A program made the translations under genes and the position numbers. This document shows positions 24,319 through 32,341 of a DNA stretch of 39,805 bases, in pieces. How positions within the stretch are numbered: the stretch's first letter is position 1; each line of letters opens with the position of its first letter. The stretch is from Drancourtella massiliensis (GTDB lineage: Bacteria; Bacillota; Clostridia; Lachnospirales; Lachnospiraceae). The notes under the pieces were generated by a model. That model had not been told where the DNA came from. It worked only from the letters and a program-made list of their open reading frames with translations, and did not search any database. The DNA lies in the NCBI RefSeq assembly GCF_016900655.1, contig NZ_JACJKH010000028.1:1-39805 (forward strand), written 5' to 3'.

Positions 24319-24927
24319 ATGGGAAAGGTAGAAGAAAACAAAAAGCAGAAAAAGGATCTGCTTCTCAAAACAGCCTTCCGTCTGTTTACAGAGAAAGGAT
24401 TCTCGAAAACAACCATATCTGATATTGTTCAGGAGGCGGGACTTGCAAAAGGAACTTTTTATCTGTATTTTCAGGATAAATATGATCTAAGAAATGAACT
24501 GATCGTCTTTAAAGCCGGCCAGCTGTTTGATGATGCACACCGTGCGCTGGAAACATCTCATGCCTCCGGATTTGAGGAGGAACTGCTGTTTATTACAGAT
24601 TATATCATTGACTGTTTCCGCAGCCAGCACGCATTAATGGAATTTGTTGCCAAAAATCTCTCCTGGGGAATTTTTCAGAATACCGTTTCTGATACAGGAT
24701 TTTTAACCTCCCAGAAATTTTATGAGCATTTTCTGGAATCAATGCTGAAATACGGAGTTCACTGCGATACCCCGGAACTGATGCTTTTTACTATTATCGA
24801 ACTTATCGGTTCCACCAGCTATAACTGCATCCTCTACAGTCAGCCGGTTCCGATTGAGGAATATCTTCCTTATCTTCACAGTATTCTCAGGCAGATTATC
24901 CGGATATATACGGATGAAAAAATCTGA
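24319..24927 (+). CDS. TetR-family repressor of the MMPL exporter
   Basis: 202 residues. N-terminal helix-turn-helix at about 28-53 (GFSKTTISDIVQEAG, LAKGTFYLYFQDKYDL), typical of TetR; the all-helical ligand domain fills the remainder. AAAAAGGAG stands 8 nt before the ATG. It is divergent from the exporter gene, and the intergenic region contains two palindromes covering both promoters, so autoregulation and repression of the exporter are likely. The effector is unknown. Confidence 0.92.
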   Translation: MGKVEENKKQKKDLLLKTAFRLFTEKGFSKTTISDIVQEAGLAKGTFYLYFQDKYDLRNELIVFKAGQLFDDAHRALETSHASGFEEELLFITDYIIDCFRSQHALMEFVAKNLSWGIFQNTVSDTGFLTSQKFYEHFLESMLKYGVHCDTPELMLFTIIELIGSTSYNCILYSQPVPIEEYLPYLHSILRQIIRIYTDEKI

Positions 24928-25123
24928 TAGCTTATTCAACAATACCGGAAAATCTGCTTGATCACCCTGGTTTTCCCGGGTAAAACGGCCATTTGCGTTA
25001 AAATCTTAATAGACCATTAAGAAAATTTCGTTTTCTTTTATGATCTGCACATATTTTAGACACATTTTCTGGTTATACTAAGAATCAGATAGTTGATAAA
25101 CAAATCACTATCTCCCCCCTCAT

Positions 25124-25153
25124 AAAGTAAGGCACTTCAAAGTGCCGCACTTT
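25124..25153. other. Hairpin in the intergenic region 24928-25174
   Basis: AAAGT-AA-GGCACTT-CA-AAGTGCC-GC-ACTTT forms a nearly continuous stem. There is no clear T run after it on either strand. The rest of this region has no gene that I can support. Confidence 0.45.
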
Positions 25154-25174
25154 ACTCTCATTCCTTTAGATAAC

Positions 25175-25954
25175 TTATAAACAGCGAAACCCGCCAACCT
25201 TTAAGGTTAGCGGGTTTTCGCCGTTTATATCTTCACTGGAAGTCAGTCGCAGCACATCTATAAATTCTTCTGCTGTATAAATTCTGTTTTCTTCTAATTG
25301 TGTCATGACGTTGTTGGCCGAAATCGGAATCATATATTCTGCGTCTGCTGTCTCGATATAAATTGCATATGTATTATATTGATACAGAACAACTGTTTTT
25401 GCATCTTTGATTTCTTTCTGCCCTCTCAGTTCTTCCTGACCGTTTACAAGTGCGTTTAACTCTTCCATATCTGTCAGGACTTCCTGCTTTTCTTCCATTT
25501 CTCCATAGGCGACTAATTCAAAACCTCCCTTCTCCTGATAAAACAAGGTCAGGCCGACCAGTTCATTCTGGCTGTTGCTGAGCGGTACCTGTAATACATA
25601 TTCTTCGGATATATTATCCTTAAACGTGCCATTCTGGTCAAATTCACGAATAACGTGTTCACTTTTTAATGTGTAAACTTCATACGCTTTTTTCGGTTCA
25701 AACGCCAGGCCCTCATAGAGTTCCACGGAATTTCCTTCTCCGGTATGTGATGTTGTAAGATTTCTCTGTATTTCAGCAATCATTGTTTCTGATTCGGGCG
25801 AGCGAAAAAAGGACTTCATCTGTTTTGCTTCCTTTTTCAGTCCCGGTGCAATTTGGCTTTCAATCGGACTTTTTACCCCTGTCACAACTGTTCCTGCCAA
25901 TACTGCCAGAAAGATTCCTGCTGCGCATCCGGAAAGTACGGTTTTCTTTAACAT
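25175..25954 (-). CDS. Unknown exported or membrane-anchored protein
   Basis: 259 residues from the ATG at 25954, after GAGAGGGGC. The open frame reaches further upstream, but that part runs through the promoter, so the later start is right. One N-terminal hydrophobic helix (about 3-27, LSGCAAGIFLAVLAGTVVTG) followed by a Lys-rich and then acidic extracellular domain (EGLAFEPKKAYEVYTLKSE; YVLQVPLSNSQNEL; YAIYIETADAEYMIPIS). I do not recognise the family. The Cys in SGC is near the N-terminus but is followed by more hydrophobic residues, so a lipoprotein is unlikely. The last codons lie inside a large palindrome (25177-25228). It has its own promoter at 26055-26083 and a leader hairpin. Confidence 0.7.
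   Translation of the reverse strand: MLKKTVLSGCAAGIFLAVLAGTVVTGVKSPIESQIAPGLKKEAKQMKSFFRSPESETMIAEIQRNLTTSHTGEGNSVELYEGLAFEPKKAYEVYTLKSEHVIREFDQNGTFKDNISEEYVLQVPLSNSQNELVGLTLFYQEKGGFELVAYGEMEEKQEVLTDMEELNALVNGQEELRGQKEIKDAKTVVLYQYNTYAIYIETADAEYMIPISANNVMTQLEENRIYTAEEFIDVLRLTSSEDINGENPLTLKVGGFRCL
25177..25228. terminator. 52-bp near-perfect palindrome over a stop codon, probable terminator
   Basis: ATAAAC-a-GCGAAACCCGC-c-AACCTT pairs with AAGGTT-a-GCGGGTTTTCGC-c-GTTTAT with few mismatches. It covers the last 17 codons of the minus-strand gene. Both strands carry a short T run after the inner stem (GCGGGTTTT). Confidence 0.65.
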
Positions 25955-25980
25955 AAAAACAGCCCCTCTCGTAAAAGAAA

Positions 25981-25998
25981 CCCCCGAAGTTGCCGCTT
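25981..25998 (-). promoter_or_regulatory. Leader hairpin (attenuator-like)
   Basis: CCCTCGAAG pairs with CTTCGGGGG around CGGCAA on the minus strand, followed by TTTCTTTT. It lies between the promoter at 26055-26083 and the start codon at 25954. It has the form of a weak terminator, so regulated read-through is possible. Confidence 0.45.
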
Positions 25999-26054
25999 CG
26001 AGGGTCGTATCTGTTGCTAAAACTTGAACAACTTGTATTTCTGCTCTTTTATCC

Positions 26055-26083
26055 ATTGTACCATACGCACTGTGTAAGTACAA
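26055..26083 (-). promoter_or_regulatory. Promoter of the unknown exported protein gene
   Basis: On the minus strand TTGTAC (26078-26083), 17-bp spacer, TACAAT (26055-26060). This gives a leader of about 95 nt. Confidence 0.75.
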
Positions 26084-26121
26084 TGTTTATCCGCTGCCTT
26101 TTCCATTTCCAACCGTAGCTT

Positions 26122-26484
26122 TTATACTACAATGGCATGTACAATATGTACCACAATCAGAAGGCAGAGCAATACTGAAAGTACTCTGTGGATTTTGATC
26201 CAGTTTCTGGTCTTCATCTTGCCTTTGAACGCCGAGAAAATCAGAAGAATCAACAAACAGAGCCATGCCGGCTTTCCGCTCATCATCGCCGGGTTGTTTC
26301 CGGAGAGAATTCCGTGGACAAGTGATGTCACAAGGAGGAGAATCCCATAGATCGTGTGGGGCTTTAAAACCGCCTGAAGCATCTGGTGTCCTCTTGCCGC
26401 ACCGCTTTTCCGAAAGGGTGCCATAATACAGAGGATCAGCAGTATCAATGAAATAACAATCATAATCAGATTTAATATTGTCAT
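26122..26484 (-). CDS. Small four-helix membrane protein, possibly haem-binding
   Basis: 120 residues from the ATG at 26484 with GCAGGAGG 5 nt upstream. Four hydrophobic helices (about 4-22, 44-60, 72-88, 98-118). Histidines are placed within or at the ends of helices: LKPHTIYG, LVHGIL, KIHRVL and VVHIVHAIV. This spacing resembles four-helix b-type cytochromes of the DUF4405/ferric-reductase kind, but the match is only by pattern and I would not name a function. A 10-bp perfect palindrome lies 20 nt upstream and probably regulates the gene. Confidence 0.65.
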   Translation of the reverse strand: MTILNLIMIVISLILLILCIMAPFRKSGAARGHQMLQAVLKPHTIYGILLLVTSLVHGILSGNNPAMMSGKPAWLCLLILLIFSAFKGKMKTRNWIKIHRVLSVLLCLLIVVHIVHAIVV

Positions 26485-26504
26485 AGTACCTCCTGCAAGT
26501 CTTT

Positions 26505-26530
26505 TCTTGGTTAGCAACAACTAACCAAGA
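26505..26530. promoter_or_regulatory. Perfect palindrome upstream of the four-helix protein (operator)
   Basis: TCTTGGTTAG - CAACAA - CTAACCAAGA (10-bp arms). A plausible minus-strand promoter TTTACA-17-TAAACT lies directly upstream, so the palindrome sits at the transcription start. The size fits a MarR- or GntR-type dimer, but no such gene lies nearby. Confidence 0.6.
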
Positions 26531-26636
26531 GTTTACAATATGTCTACAGGATTGTAAAGTACTTTTTTCGTCTGATCTTTTACTCTATTTCATCTTTTGT
26601 CCGCCCTTCTGTTCCCAACGACCGGGCGGACATTCT

Positions 26637-27302
26637 CTATTCAGAGAATGTCCGTTCCGGATTGTTTGCCAGCGCTTCTTTTGCCAGTTCCTGCATGGAG
26701 ATTGTTTCTGTCTTATCTTCATACCGGATGGTCAGCACATCATCCTCGTCAATTTTTGTGCTTTTTCCGTTCAGCCCCATCACGGTATTTTTATCAATAA
26801 ATGTATAGCCATAATAGGCGGATTTCTGATATACCTTTTTCAGCGGATTGCGGTATCCTTCTGTAATCACAATCGTATTTTCCTCGTTTTCATCTGCCTC
26901 TACATAGAGGACTGTGTCCTCCTGTGGGGTGAATCTTAATGTTGCAATGCTCCCCGAGGCTTCCACGCTCATCTTGACATCCGAGGAATCCGCAGTCCAT
27001 GTGCGGCCATAGTACCACGTTCCTACTCCGAAGAGAACCACACAGACCAGTACCGCAGCTCCAGCCGCTGCCGCAATCCTCTGCTTTACCCTCCGGTTCA
27101 GCTTTCGGAATGGCCGGATGGCTTTCTTGTTCTTTTCTACAGAAGCCTCTGATGAAAGATCCGCCTGCATTTCCTTCAGATATTCTCTGCATTCTGCACA
27201 GCTTTCCAGATGTTCCTCAACCAGTCTGTTGCTCTCCTGGCTTGTCAGTCCATCAATATAACTCGGCAGTAAATCCCTGATTATTTCACAATTTAATTTC
27301 AT
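26637..27302 (-). CDS. Zinc-binding anti-sigma factor
   Basis: 221 residues. The N-terminus is a ZAS zinc finger (Cys5, then EEHLESCAECREY with His31, Cys35, Cys38), which holds an ECF sigma factor in the cytoplasm; a single membrane helix near 75-96 follows (AAAGAAVLVCVVLFGVG) and a beta-rich extracytoplasmic domain that would sense the signal. Its start is 7 nt after the stop of the sigma factor remnant at 27309-27641, the normal sigma/anti-sigma order. The sigma gene lacks its 5' part, so the regulator has lost its visible partner. Promoter not seen. Confidence 0.85.
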   Translation of the reverse strand: MKLNCEIIRDLLPSYIDGLTSQESNRLVEEHLESCAECREYLKEMQADLSSEASVEKNKKAIRPFRKLNRRVKQRIAAAAGAAVLVCVVLFGVGTWYYGRTWTADSSDVKMSVEASGSIATLRFTPQEDTVLYVEADENEENTIVITEGYRNPLKKVYQKSAYYGYTFIDKNTVMGLNGKSTKIDEDDVLTIRYEDKTETISMQELAKEALANNPERTFSE

Positions 27303-27308
27303 ACTTCA

Positions 27309-27641
27309 TCATCCTTTCACAAGTTTTTGTTTCGCCCGATAAAATGTCACTCTGGCCCAGTTTTCGTTTTTCCCGAAGATGTCTCCGATCTCCCGGAAGG
27401 AAAAGGCTCCTGTAAGCCTGAGAAGCACAACCTCCTTCGCAGTCTCGTCCAGAATGTGCACTTTCCTGAACAGTTCCATCTTCTCTTCCCTGATAGAGAC
27501 AGTCTCGGACAGATCTGCGCCGGAGGAGGCAAGCTTTTCATTTAATTCACTGGTGCCTTTCCGCCTGCGCCTCGCCAGTTCCTGATACCAGAGATGTTTC
27601 GCGATCTGACACAGCCAGGTGGAAACTTTGCATCTTCCCCC
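27309..27641 (-). pseudogene. ECF-type sigma factor, 5'-truncated
   Basis: The minus-strand frame closing at 27309 encodes about 110 residues: CKVSTWLCQIAKHLWYQE (end of region 2), a charged linker, and an intact region 4 with helix-turn-helix (VVLLRLTGAFSFREIGDIF, then NWARVTFYRAKQKL). This is the normal C-terminal half of an ECF sigma factor. Region 2.1-2.3 (core and -10 binding, about 65 residues) is absent: an in-frame TGA at 27642-27644 precedes the homologous part and no start codon stands near. The break is close to the 53-bp repeat array, so a rearrangement there may have removed the 5' end. Confidence 0.8.
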
Positions 27642-27747
27642 TCACCTCCTTTGTGCCCATATATCCGAAAAAGGATGATTTCGTTACATAGATTTTTCAA
27701 TTTTATTAAAACATGTGAATGCGTCCTGCCCCCTGCAAGCATTCCTC
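27642..27747. other. Junction between sigma remnant and repeat array
   Basis: No gene recognised. On the minus strand an AAAGGAGG site and ATG (27633) could start a 23-residue peptide out of frame with the sigma factor; I regard this as chance. Confidence 0.4.
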
Positions 27748-28117
27748 TACGGTTACAAATCAAGTTTTTAGCTTCAAAACCTGATTTTATTGAAGCTGGT
27801 ACGGTTAAAAACAAACTTATTGCTCCCTCATCCGTATTTTTTACCTGGTCTCTACGGTTGCAAATTGATTTTTCCATATTACAACCGTATTTTAGGTGCG
27901 GTTTGTACGGTCAAAAATATATTTTCTTATATTTAAACCGTATCCCGATCCAATTTACTACGGTTACAAATCCATTTTCTATTATTCGCACCGTATTAGA
28001 ACTTGCTTTACTACGGATTAAAAAAAGAAATTCCCATTTATAACCGTATTCGGACCTGATATGCTACGGAGAAAATAGAGTTTCTTTCATTTTTAACCGT
28101 CCCGGCCATACAGAACC
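27748..28117. repeat. Tandem array of seven 53-bp units with alternating TACGGTT and AACCGTA half-sites
   Basis: TACGG occurs at 27748, 27800, 27853, 27906, 27959, 28012 and 28065 (steps 52, then 53 each time). ACCGT (one copy starting as TCCGTA) occurs at 27831, 27884, 27937, 27990, 28043 and 28096, again every 53 bp and always 31 bp after the preceding TACGG. Sequence between the half-sites is AT-rich and only loosely conserved (AAAT, ATTT blocks). Each pair can form a hairpin. No protein-coding frame is convincing. Confidence 0.85.
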
Positions 28118-28196
28118 GGCAATGTCCTGTCATGAATCCTGAGCAAATTCCGGAAAATTCGACTTGTTCTGTTGTCGTATATAAAAACGCTTTCAT

Positions 28197-30194
28197 CTAC
28201 GCTTCCTCCAGTATTTTCACATCCCAGTCCGAAAGACAGATTGGCTCCCCTTTCCGGTATGATTTCCCGGTCAGCAGATCTACGGCATTATCATACGGGC
28301 AGAGAATTTCCTGTTCCTCTTCGCTGTAATGCAGCAGATAATGAATCTGTTTCCCTTCCCGGTTCACTCCGCTTCTTACTGTCACCGGCCAGGCCAGTTC
28401 CGGGCAGAAGATTCCGGCGGATTTTGCCGCCGTCCGGTACAGCTCCTTGAGTGTTTCTTTGCAGGTCCAGCATCCAAGATAATACGCATGTCCTTCCCCG
28501 AACACATGATGCGTCATCCCTGCGTACCGTCCCCAGTATTTATGCTCATAGTCCGCCATGCTTTCGGCTCCCTCCCTTTTCAGAAGCTCTGCAAAGTACC
28601 GGACTTCTTTTCCTTTCAGCCGGGTGCGTCCAGGCTCGGTGAACTGATTGTAGCTCATTCCAAAGCATTCGTGCAGAAGATGCGGTGCCTTGTCATGGTA
28701 CACTCTGAGGTACTCATCCGCCACAAAGGAGCGGAAGGAGCTGACCAGAACGCCTCCCTCTCTGACAAACGTCTCCAGCTTTTTCAGCATCTCCTCCGGC
28801 ACGCTGTAAAGTGCCGGTGTCACAATCATCTTGTATCTGGACGGATCCAGCGCCCGGACATCCACCACGTCGCACTCCAGATTCATCTCATACAGGCTGT
28901 CATACATCCACCTTACGACGTCATTGTAACTGAGGTCCTTATCGATCGGGAACCAGTTCAACGCTGACATCGAATGGTTGTCAATCACAAGGGCAATCTC
29001 GTTCTTTTTTTGCAGTCCGTTGATTTTTTCTCCCAGTTTTGACCATTCTTTTCCAATAACAGCGGCTTCTTCATAGACCGGATTCGTGTCCAGATCATGG
29101 CTTAAAACTCCCCGCCAGTATGTCTCATATCCGCTGTGAATGGAGTGCCAGTTCCAGTAAAGTGTTCCGGTAGCGCCGGATGCCAGATGGCTGTATGCCT
29201 GAAGCCGTAACTGCCCCGGATACGGCGTCCAGTATTTGAATGCCTGGGCCTGACATTCCAGAACGAGATATCCGCTGTCTTTGAGGCTTCGGATCGAATC
29301 TCCGCCAAAGGCCGTCTCTGCCCCGGTCAGATCGTCCTGTGTCGGATGGTAAATATCCGTACCTGCAAGGGTCAGCGCTTTTGCCGCCTCGTAATGGTTA
29401 ATGTCCGGCTGCACCCCGTAGGAATAGCCGTCCTGCGCGATATCGGCCCCGAATTTCTTCCATTCAAAATCCAGATTGTGGGTAATGAACTGATCTTCCC
29501 GCTTGTATTCCCGGATCAGATCCGCCTGCCACATCAGATAATCCGCTGCCATCTTTCTCTGAAACGCAGAAAACTCAGAGGCAAGACCGCCGTTGATACA
29601 GCCTCTCATGTCGGGGAAATCCTCCCAGTTATGAATCGAGTTGCTCCAGTAGGCAAGTCCGAAGGCCTTGTTCAGATTCTCCGTGGTTTGAAATTTTTCT
29701 TCCATGGCCTTTCTGAATGCGGCTTGTATCTCCCTGCCCATATTTCCGTAGTGTTTTGTCTCATTATCAATCTGGAATCCTATTACCGGTCCGGCTCCGG
29801 CCGTATGTTCCGCCAGCTTTCGGATAACCCGCTCTGCGTGGCATCGGAAGGTCGGATTGAGGAGATTGAAAATCTGCCTTCTTCCGTAGTAAGACTCTCC
29901 CTGTCCGGTTTCTACCAATACACCCGGATCTTTCCTGCAAAGCCATGACGGTACCGCGTAGGTCGGTGTCCCGATAATCACTTTCATTCCGGCTTTACCG
30001 GCTTCTTCTATAACCTGGTCGATATAGGAAAAATCAAATACACCATCTTCCGGTTCCAACGTGCTCCATGTAGATTCCGCAATTCTCACCACATTCATTC
30101 CCGCTTCTTTCATCATCCGGATATCCTCTTTTACTCTTTCATACGGCATGTATTCCGGATAGTATGCAGCGCCAAACAAGATTTCCTTTTCCAT
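28197..30194 (-). CDS. Beta-galactosidase, glycoside hydrolase family 42
   Basis: 665 residues from the ATG at 30194; the AAAGGAG 11 nt before it overlaps upstream start candidates. Family 42 order is complete: TIM barrel starting FGAAYYPEYMP, acid/base Glu in FQIDNETKHYG (about E145), nucleophile Glu in YLVLECQAQ (about E313), then the trimerisation domain (VIVTPALYSVPEEML) and a beta-rich C-terminal domain (HYLLHYSEEE). Size matches the family. No signal peptide, so it acts on imported galactosides. A TATAAT box lies at 30227-30232 on the minus strand. No sugar transporter or regulator is adjacent, which is unusual for a sugar utilisation gene. Intergenic 28118-28196 shows nothing clear. 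Confidence 0.92.
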   Translation of the reverse strand: MEKEILFGAAYYPEYMPYERVKEDIRMMKEAGMNVVRIAESTWSTLEPEDGVFDFSYIDQVIEEAGKAGMKVIIGTPTYAVPSWLCRKDPGVLVETGQGESYYGRRQIFNLLNPTFRCHAERVIRKLAEHTAGAGPVIGFQIDNETKHYGNMGREIQAAFRKAMEEKFQTTENLNKAFGLAYWSNSIHNWEDFPDMRGCINGGLASEFSAFQRKMAADYLMWQADLIREYKREDQFITHNLDFEWKKFGADIAQDGYSYGVQPDINHYEAAKALTLAGTDIYHPTQDDLTGAETAFGGDSIRSLKDSGYLVLECQAQAFKYWTPYPGQLRLQAYSHLASGATGTLYWNWHSIHSGYETYWRGVLSHDLDTNPVYEEAAVIGKEWSKLGEKINGLQKKNEIALVIDNHSMSALNWFPIDKDLSYNDVVRWMYDSLYEMNLECDVVDVRALDPSRYKMIVTPALYSVPEEMLKKLETFVREGGVLVSSFRSFVADEYLRVYHDKAPHLLHECFGMSYNQFTEPGRTRLKGKEVRYFAELLKREGAESMADYEHKYWGRYAGMTHHVFGEGHAYYLGCWTCKETLKELYRTAAKSAGIFCPELAWPVTVRSGVNREGKQIHYLLHYSEEEQEILCPYDNAVDLLTGKSYRKGEPICLSDWDVKILEEA

Positions 30195-30281
30195 CGTCTG
30201 TTTCACTCCTTTCATTCCTGCTTTCTATTATATAGAAATCAGCTCACAATGCACCTCTTTTTTGACTGTTCCGCACATCGA

Positions 30282-30310
30282 AAAAGGCTCTCCTGTCAGG
30301 AGAACCTTTT
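30282..30310 (-). terminator. Intrinsic terminator of the ktr operon
   Basis: AAAAGGtTCTCCTG / CAGGAGAgCCTTTT stem (14 bp with one mismatch, 1-nt apex) read on the minus strand. It ends about 10 nt after the KtrA stop codon. Confidence 0.8.
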
Positions 30311-30320
30311 ATCTTATCTG

Positions 30321-30986
30321 TTAAAGTTGATTTTCAAAAGCATCGATATCTTCGACCTTTCCGATTACAGAAATGATATCGCCTTCTCTGAGAGTGTCTT
30401 CCGGGTGGATCTCTATCGTTGTCTTATTCTCTCTTTCCAAAGCGATAATATTCAACTGATAGTGTTTCCGAAGAGCAAGTTTTTCAATACTCTTTCCGCT
30501 CGCGCTTCCGGATACACGTACCTGCCGGATCTCTACGCTGTCATCCAGATGGATGAAGTCCAGAAAATTATCGGAAATCAGACGTTTCCCGAGGAAATAT
30601 GCCATATCCTTTTCCGGATAGACAACCTCTGCACCGATCTTTTTCAAAACCGCTCCCTGTTCTGTACTAAGCGCCTTGGAGATCACTCTTGGTACTCCCA
30701 TCTCAATGACACTAAGTGTTGTTAATATTCCAACTCCTACATTCGTACCAATGCAGACAATTACCACGTCACAATTCTGGATGCCCGCCTCCCGAAGGCT
30801 TTCTTCATTCAGATTGCTTGTCACAAATGCATAATCCGTGTACGGTCTCATTTCTCTTACTTTACTTTCATTTTCGTCAATAACAATGACATCTTTCCCG
30901 CCTTTTGCAAGCGTCATGGCAAGCGCCATACCAAAACGTCCCAGCCCGATCACTCCAAAAGTTTTTGCTGATGCTTTCTTTTTCAT
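30321..30986 (-). CDS. ktrA: KtrA/TrkA-type regulatory subunit of potassium uptake
   Basis: 221 residues from the ATG at 30986 after AAAGGAAT. An RCK_N Rossmann domain (VIGLGRFGMALAM, glycines at about 14-19; then VIVIDENESKV) is followed by RCK_C (about 135-215: VRVSGSASGKSIEKLALR, GDIISVIGKVED). The protein forms a cytoplasmic octameric ring that opens or closes the KtrB channel in response to ATP/ADP or cyclic di-AMP in relatives. It follows ktrB by 20 nt and ends the operon. Confidence 0.9.
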   Translation of the reverse strand: MKKKASAKTFGVIGLGRFGMALAMTLAKGGKDVIVIDENESKVREMRPYTDYAFVTSNLNEESLREAGIQNCDVVIVCIGTNVGVGILTTLSVIEMGVPRVISKALSTEQGAVLKKIGAEVVYPEKDMAYFLGKRLISDNFLDFIHLDDSVEIRQVRVSGSASGKSIEKLALRKHYQLNIIALERENKTTIEIHPEDTLREGDIISVIGKVEDIDAFENQL

Positions 30987-31006
30987 CTCTATTTTATTCC
31001 TTTCTC

Positions 31007-32311
31007 TTAACCAACTGAAATCTGTTCTTCCGCATACCGGATATTCGGCTCCGGCCGGTTTACCCACATGGTGATCAGGGTCATAGCTCCGAGTCTTCCA
31101 ATAAACATGACAAGGATAATGATCAATTTCCCCGGATCACTCAAATCCGGCGTAATGCCGGTAGAAAGTCCTACGGTACCAAACGCCGAAATCACTTCAA
31201 AAAGGATTTTCATAAAGTCGATATCCGGCTCAATAATGCACATCAAAAATACCGCTACGACCACGACAATTGCAGAAAGCAGTGTGATCGCATACGCCTT
31301 GCTGACATTCTGTTTTGAGATGCTTCTCTTAAATGCGCCAACCGCACGTTTTGAAAACATACTCCGGACTGCCTGTGCAAGGGTAAAGAATGTACTCGTC
31401 TTGATACCGCCTCCGGTTGATCCCGGAGAAGCACCGATAAACATCAGAACACAGAGGACAAAGAGTCCGGCTGTGCTGAAGCTTCCGATCGGATATGTTG
31501 AAAAACCTGCTGTTCTCGCCGAAACACTGTGAAACAACGCACCAAGCCATGTGATGTGCTCGGTCAGCTTTAGCAGGACTGTCCCTACAATAATCAGGAC
31601 AATACTTGTTGTCAGTACAACTTTTGAATGAAACATAAGCTTCTTGAATTTTCTCTGCTTCAGAATATCCATAATGACAAGGAAACCGATACCGCCAAAG
31701 AAAATCAATCCGCAGGTGGTCAGATTCAGCAGGACATTCTCCTGATACGGGATCAGATTTCTCAATCCGCCCAGAATATCAAATCCCGAATTGTTAAACG
31801 CCGCAATGGAATGGAATACACTGATTCCAAGGGCATGAAGTGTCGGATAATCCTGACTGAATACGATAAAGCTTAAAATTGCTCCCAAACTTTCAAAAAA
31901 CAATGTCGTCAGAAGAATCGCTTTTACAAACTTCACAATTCCACTGTAGGTATCCACATTAAGTGCCTCTTTGATCAGTGTCCGGCTCCTGTAGCTGACG
32001 CGGTGTCCTACCGCGATCATAACTCCGACTCCGACAGATGTCACTCCAAGACCTCCGATCTGAATCAGCAGTGCTACAACAGCCTGTCCAATCGCAGTAA
32101 AATGATCTGCCGTATCAATGGCTATCAGTCCGGTTACACAGACTGCGCTCGTGGATGTAAAGAGTGCGTCCACAAATGTCACTGTCGCCCCGTCCTTCAC
32201 GGAACATGGAAGCAAAAGCAGCAGAGCTCCAATGAAAATCACAATGGCAAACCCTAATGTGATGACAAGCCCCGGTGACTGACGCTTTATAAAATTCATA
32301 AACCGTTCCAT
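31007..32311 (-). CDS. ktrB: KtrB/TrkH-family potassium uptake membrane subunit
   Basis: 434 residues. Four M1-P-M2 repeats: the first P-loop reads TSTSAVCVTGL, a later one SARTAGFSTYPIG, and the last GTVGLSTGI, each with the single conserved filter Gly of Trk/Ktr proteins. A PGSTGGGIKT stretch forms the intramembrane gating loop. ATG at 32311 after AAGGG. It belongs to the operon with an upstream small membrane protein (30 nt away) and ktrA downstream. Confidence 0.93.
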   Translation of the reverse strand: MERFMNFIKRQSPGLVITLGFAIVIFIGALLLLLPCSVKDGATVTFVDALFTSTSAVCVTGLIAIDTADHFTAIGQAVVALLIQIGGLGVTSVGVGVMIAVGHRVSYRSRTLIKEALNVDTYSGIVKFVKAILLTTLFFESLGAILSFIVFSQDYPTLHALGISVFHSIAAFNNSGFDILGGLRNLIPYQENVLLNLTTCGLIFFGGIGFLVIMDILKQRKFKKLMFHSKVVLTTSIVLIIVGTVLLKLTEHITWLGALFHSVSARTAGFSTYPIGSFSTAGLFVLCVLMFIGASPGSTGGGIKTSTFFTLAQAVRSMFSKRAVGAFKRSISKQNVSKAYAITLLSAIVVVVAVFLMCIIEPDIDFMKILFEVISAFGTVGLSTGITPDLSDPGKLIIILVMFIGRLGAMTLITMWVNRPEPNIRYAEEQISVG

Positions 32312-32341
32312 GGTTTTCCCTTAATTCCTTTCACGTCTTCC

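Noticed and set aside
26054-26083. Earlier starts (TTG 26083 or ATG 26056) for the unknown exported protein
   Set aside because: Both lie inside the promoter elements, upstream of the predicted transcription start.
27565-27635. 23-codon frame with AAAGGAGG upstream of the sigma remnant
   Set aside because: Out of frame with the sigma sequence it overlaps, very short and with no leader-peptide features.
27542-27877. Minus-strand open frame of about 111 codons through the repeat array
   Set aside because: It runs across the sigma remnant in the wrong frame and through degenerate repeats, with no recognisable domain.
27748-28117. CRISPR array
   Set aside because: Period is regular, but the conserved parts are only about 7 bp and inverted, not 23-37-bp direct repeats, and no cas gene is nearby.
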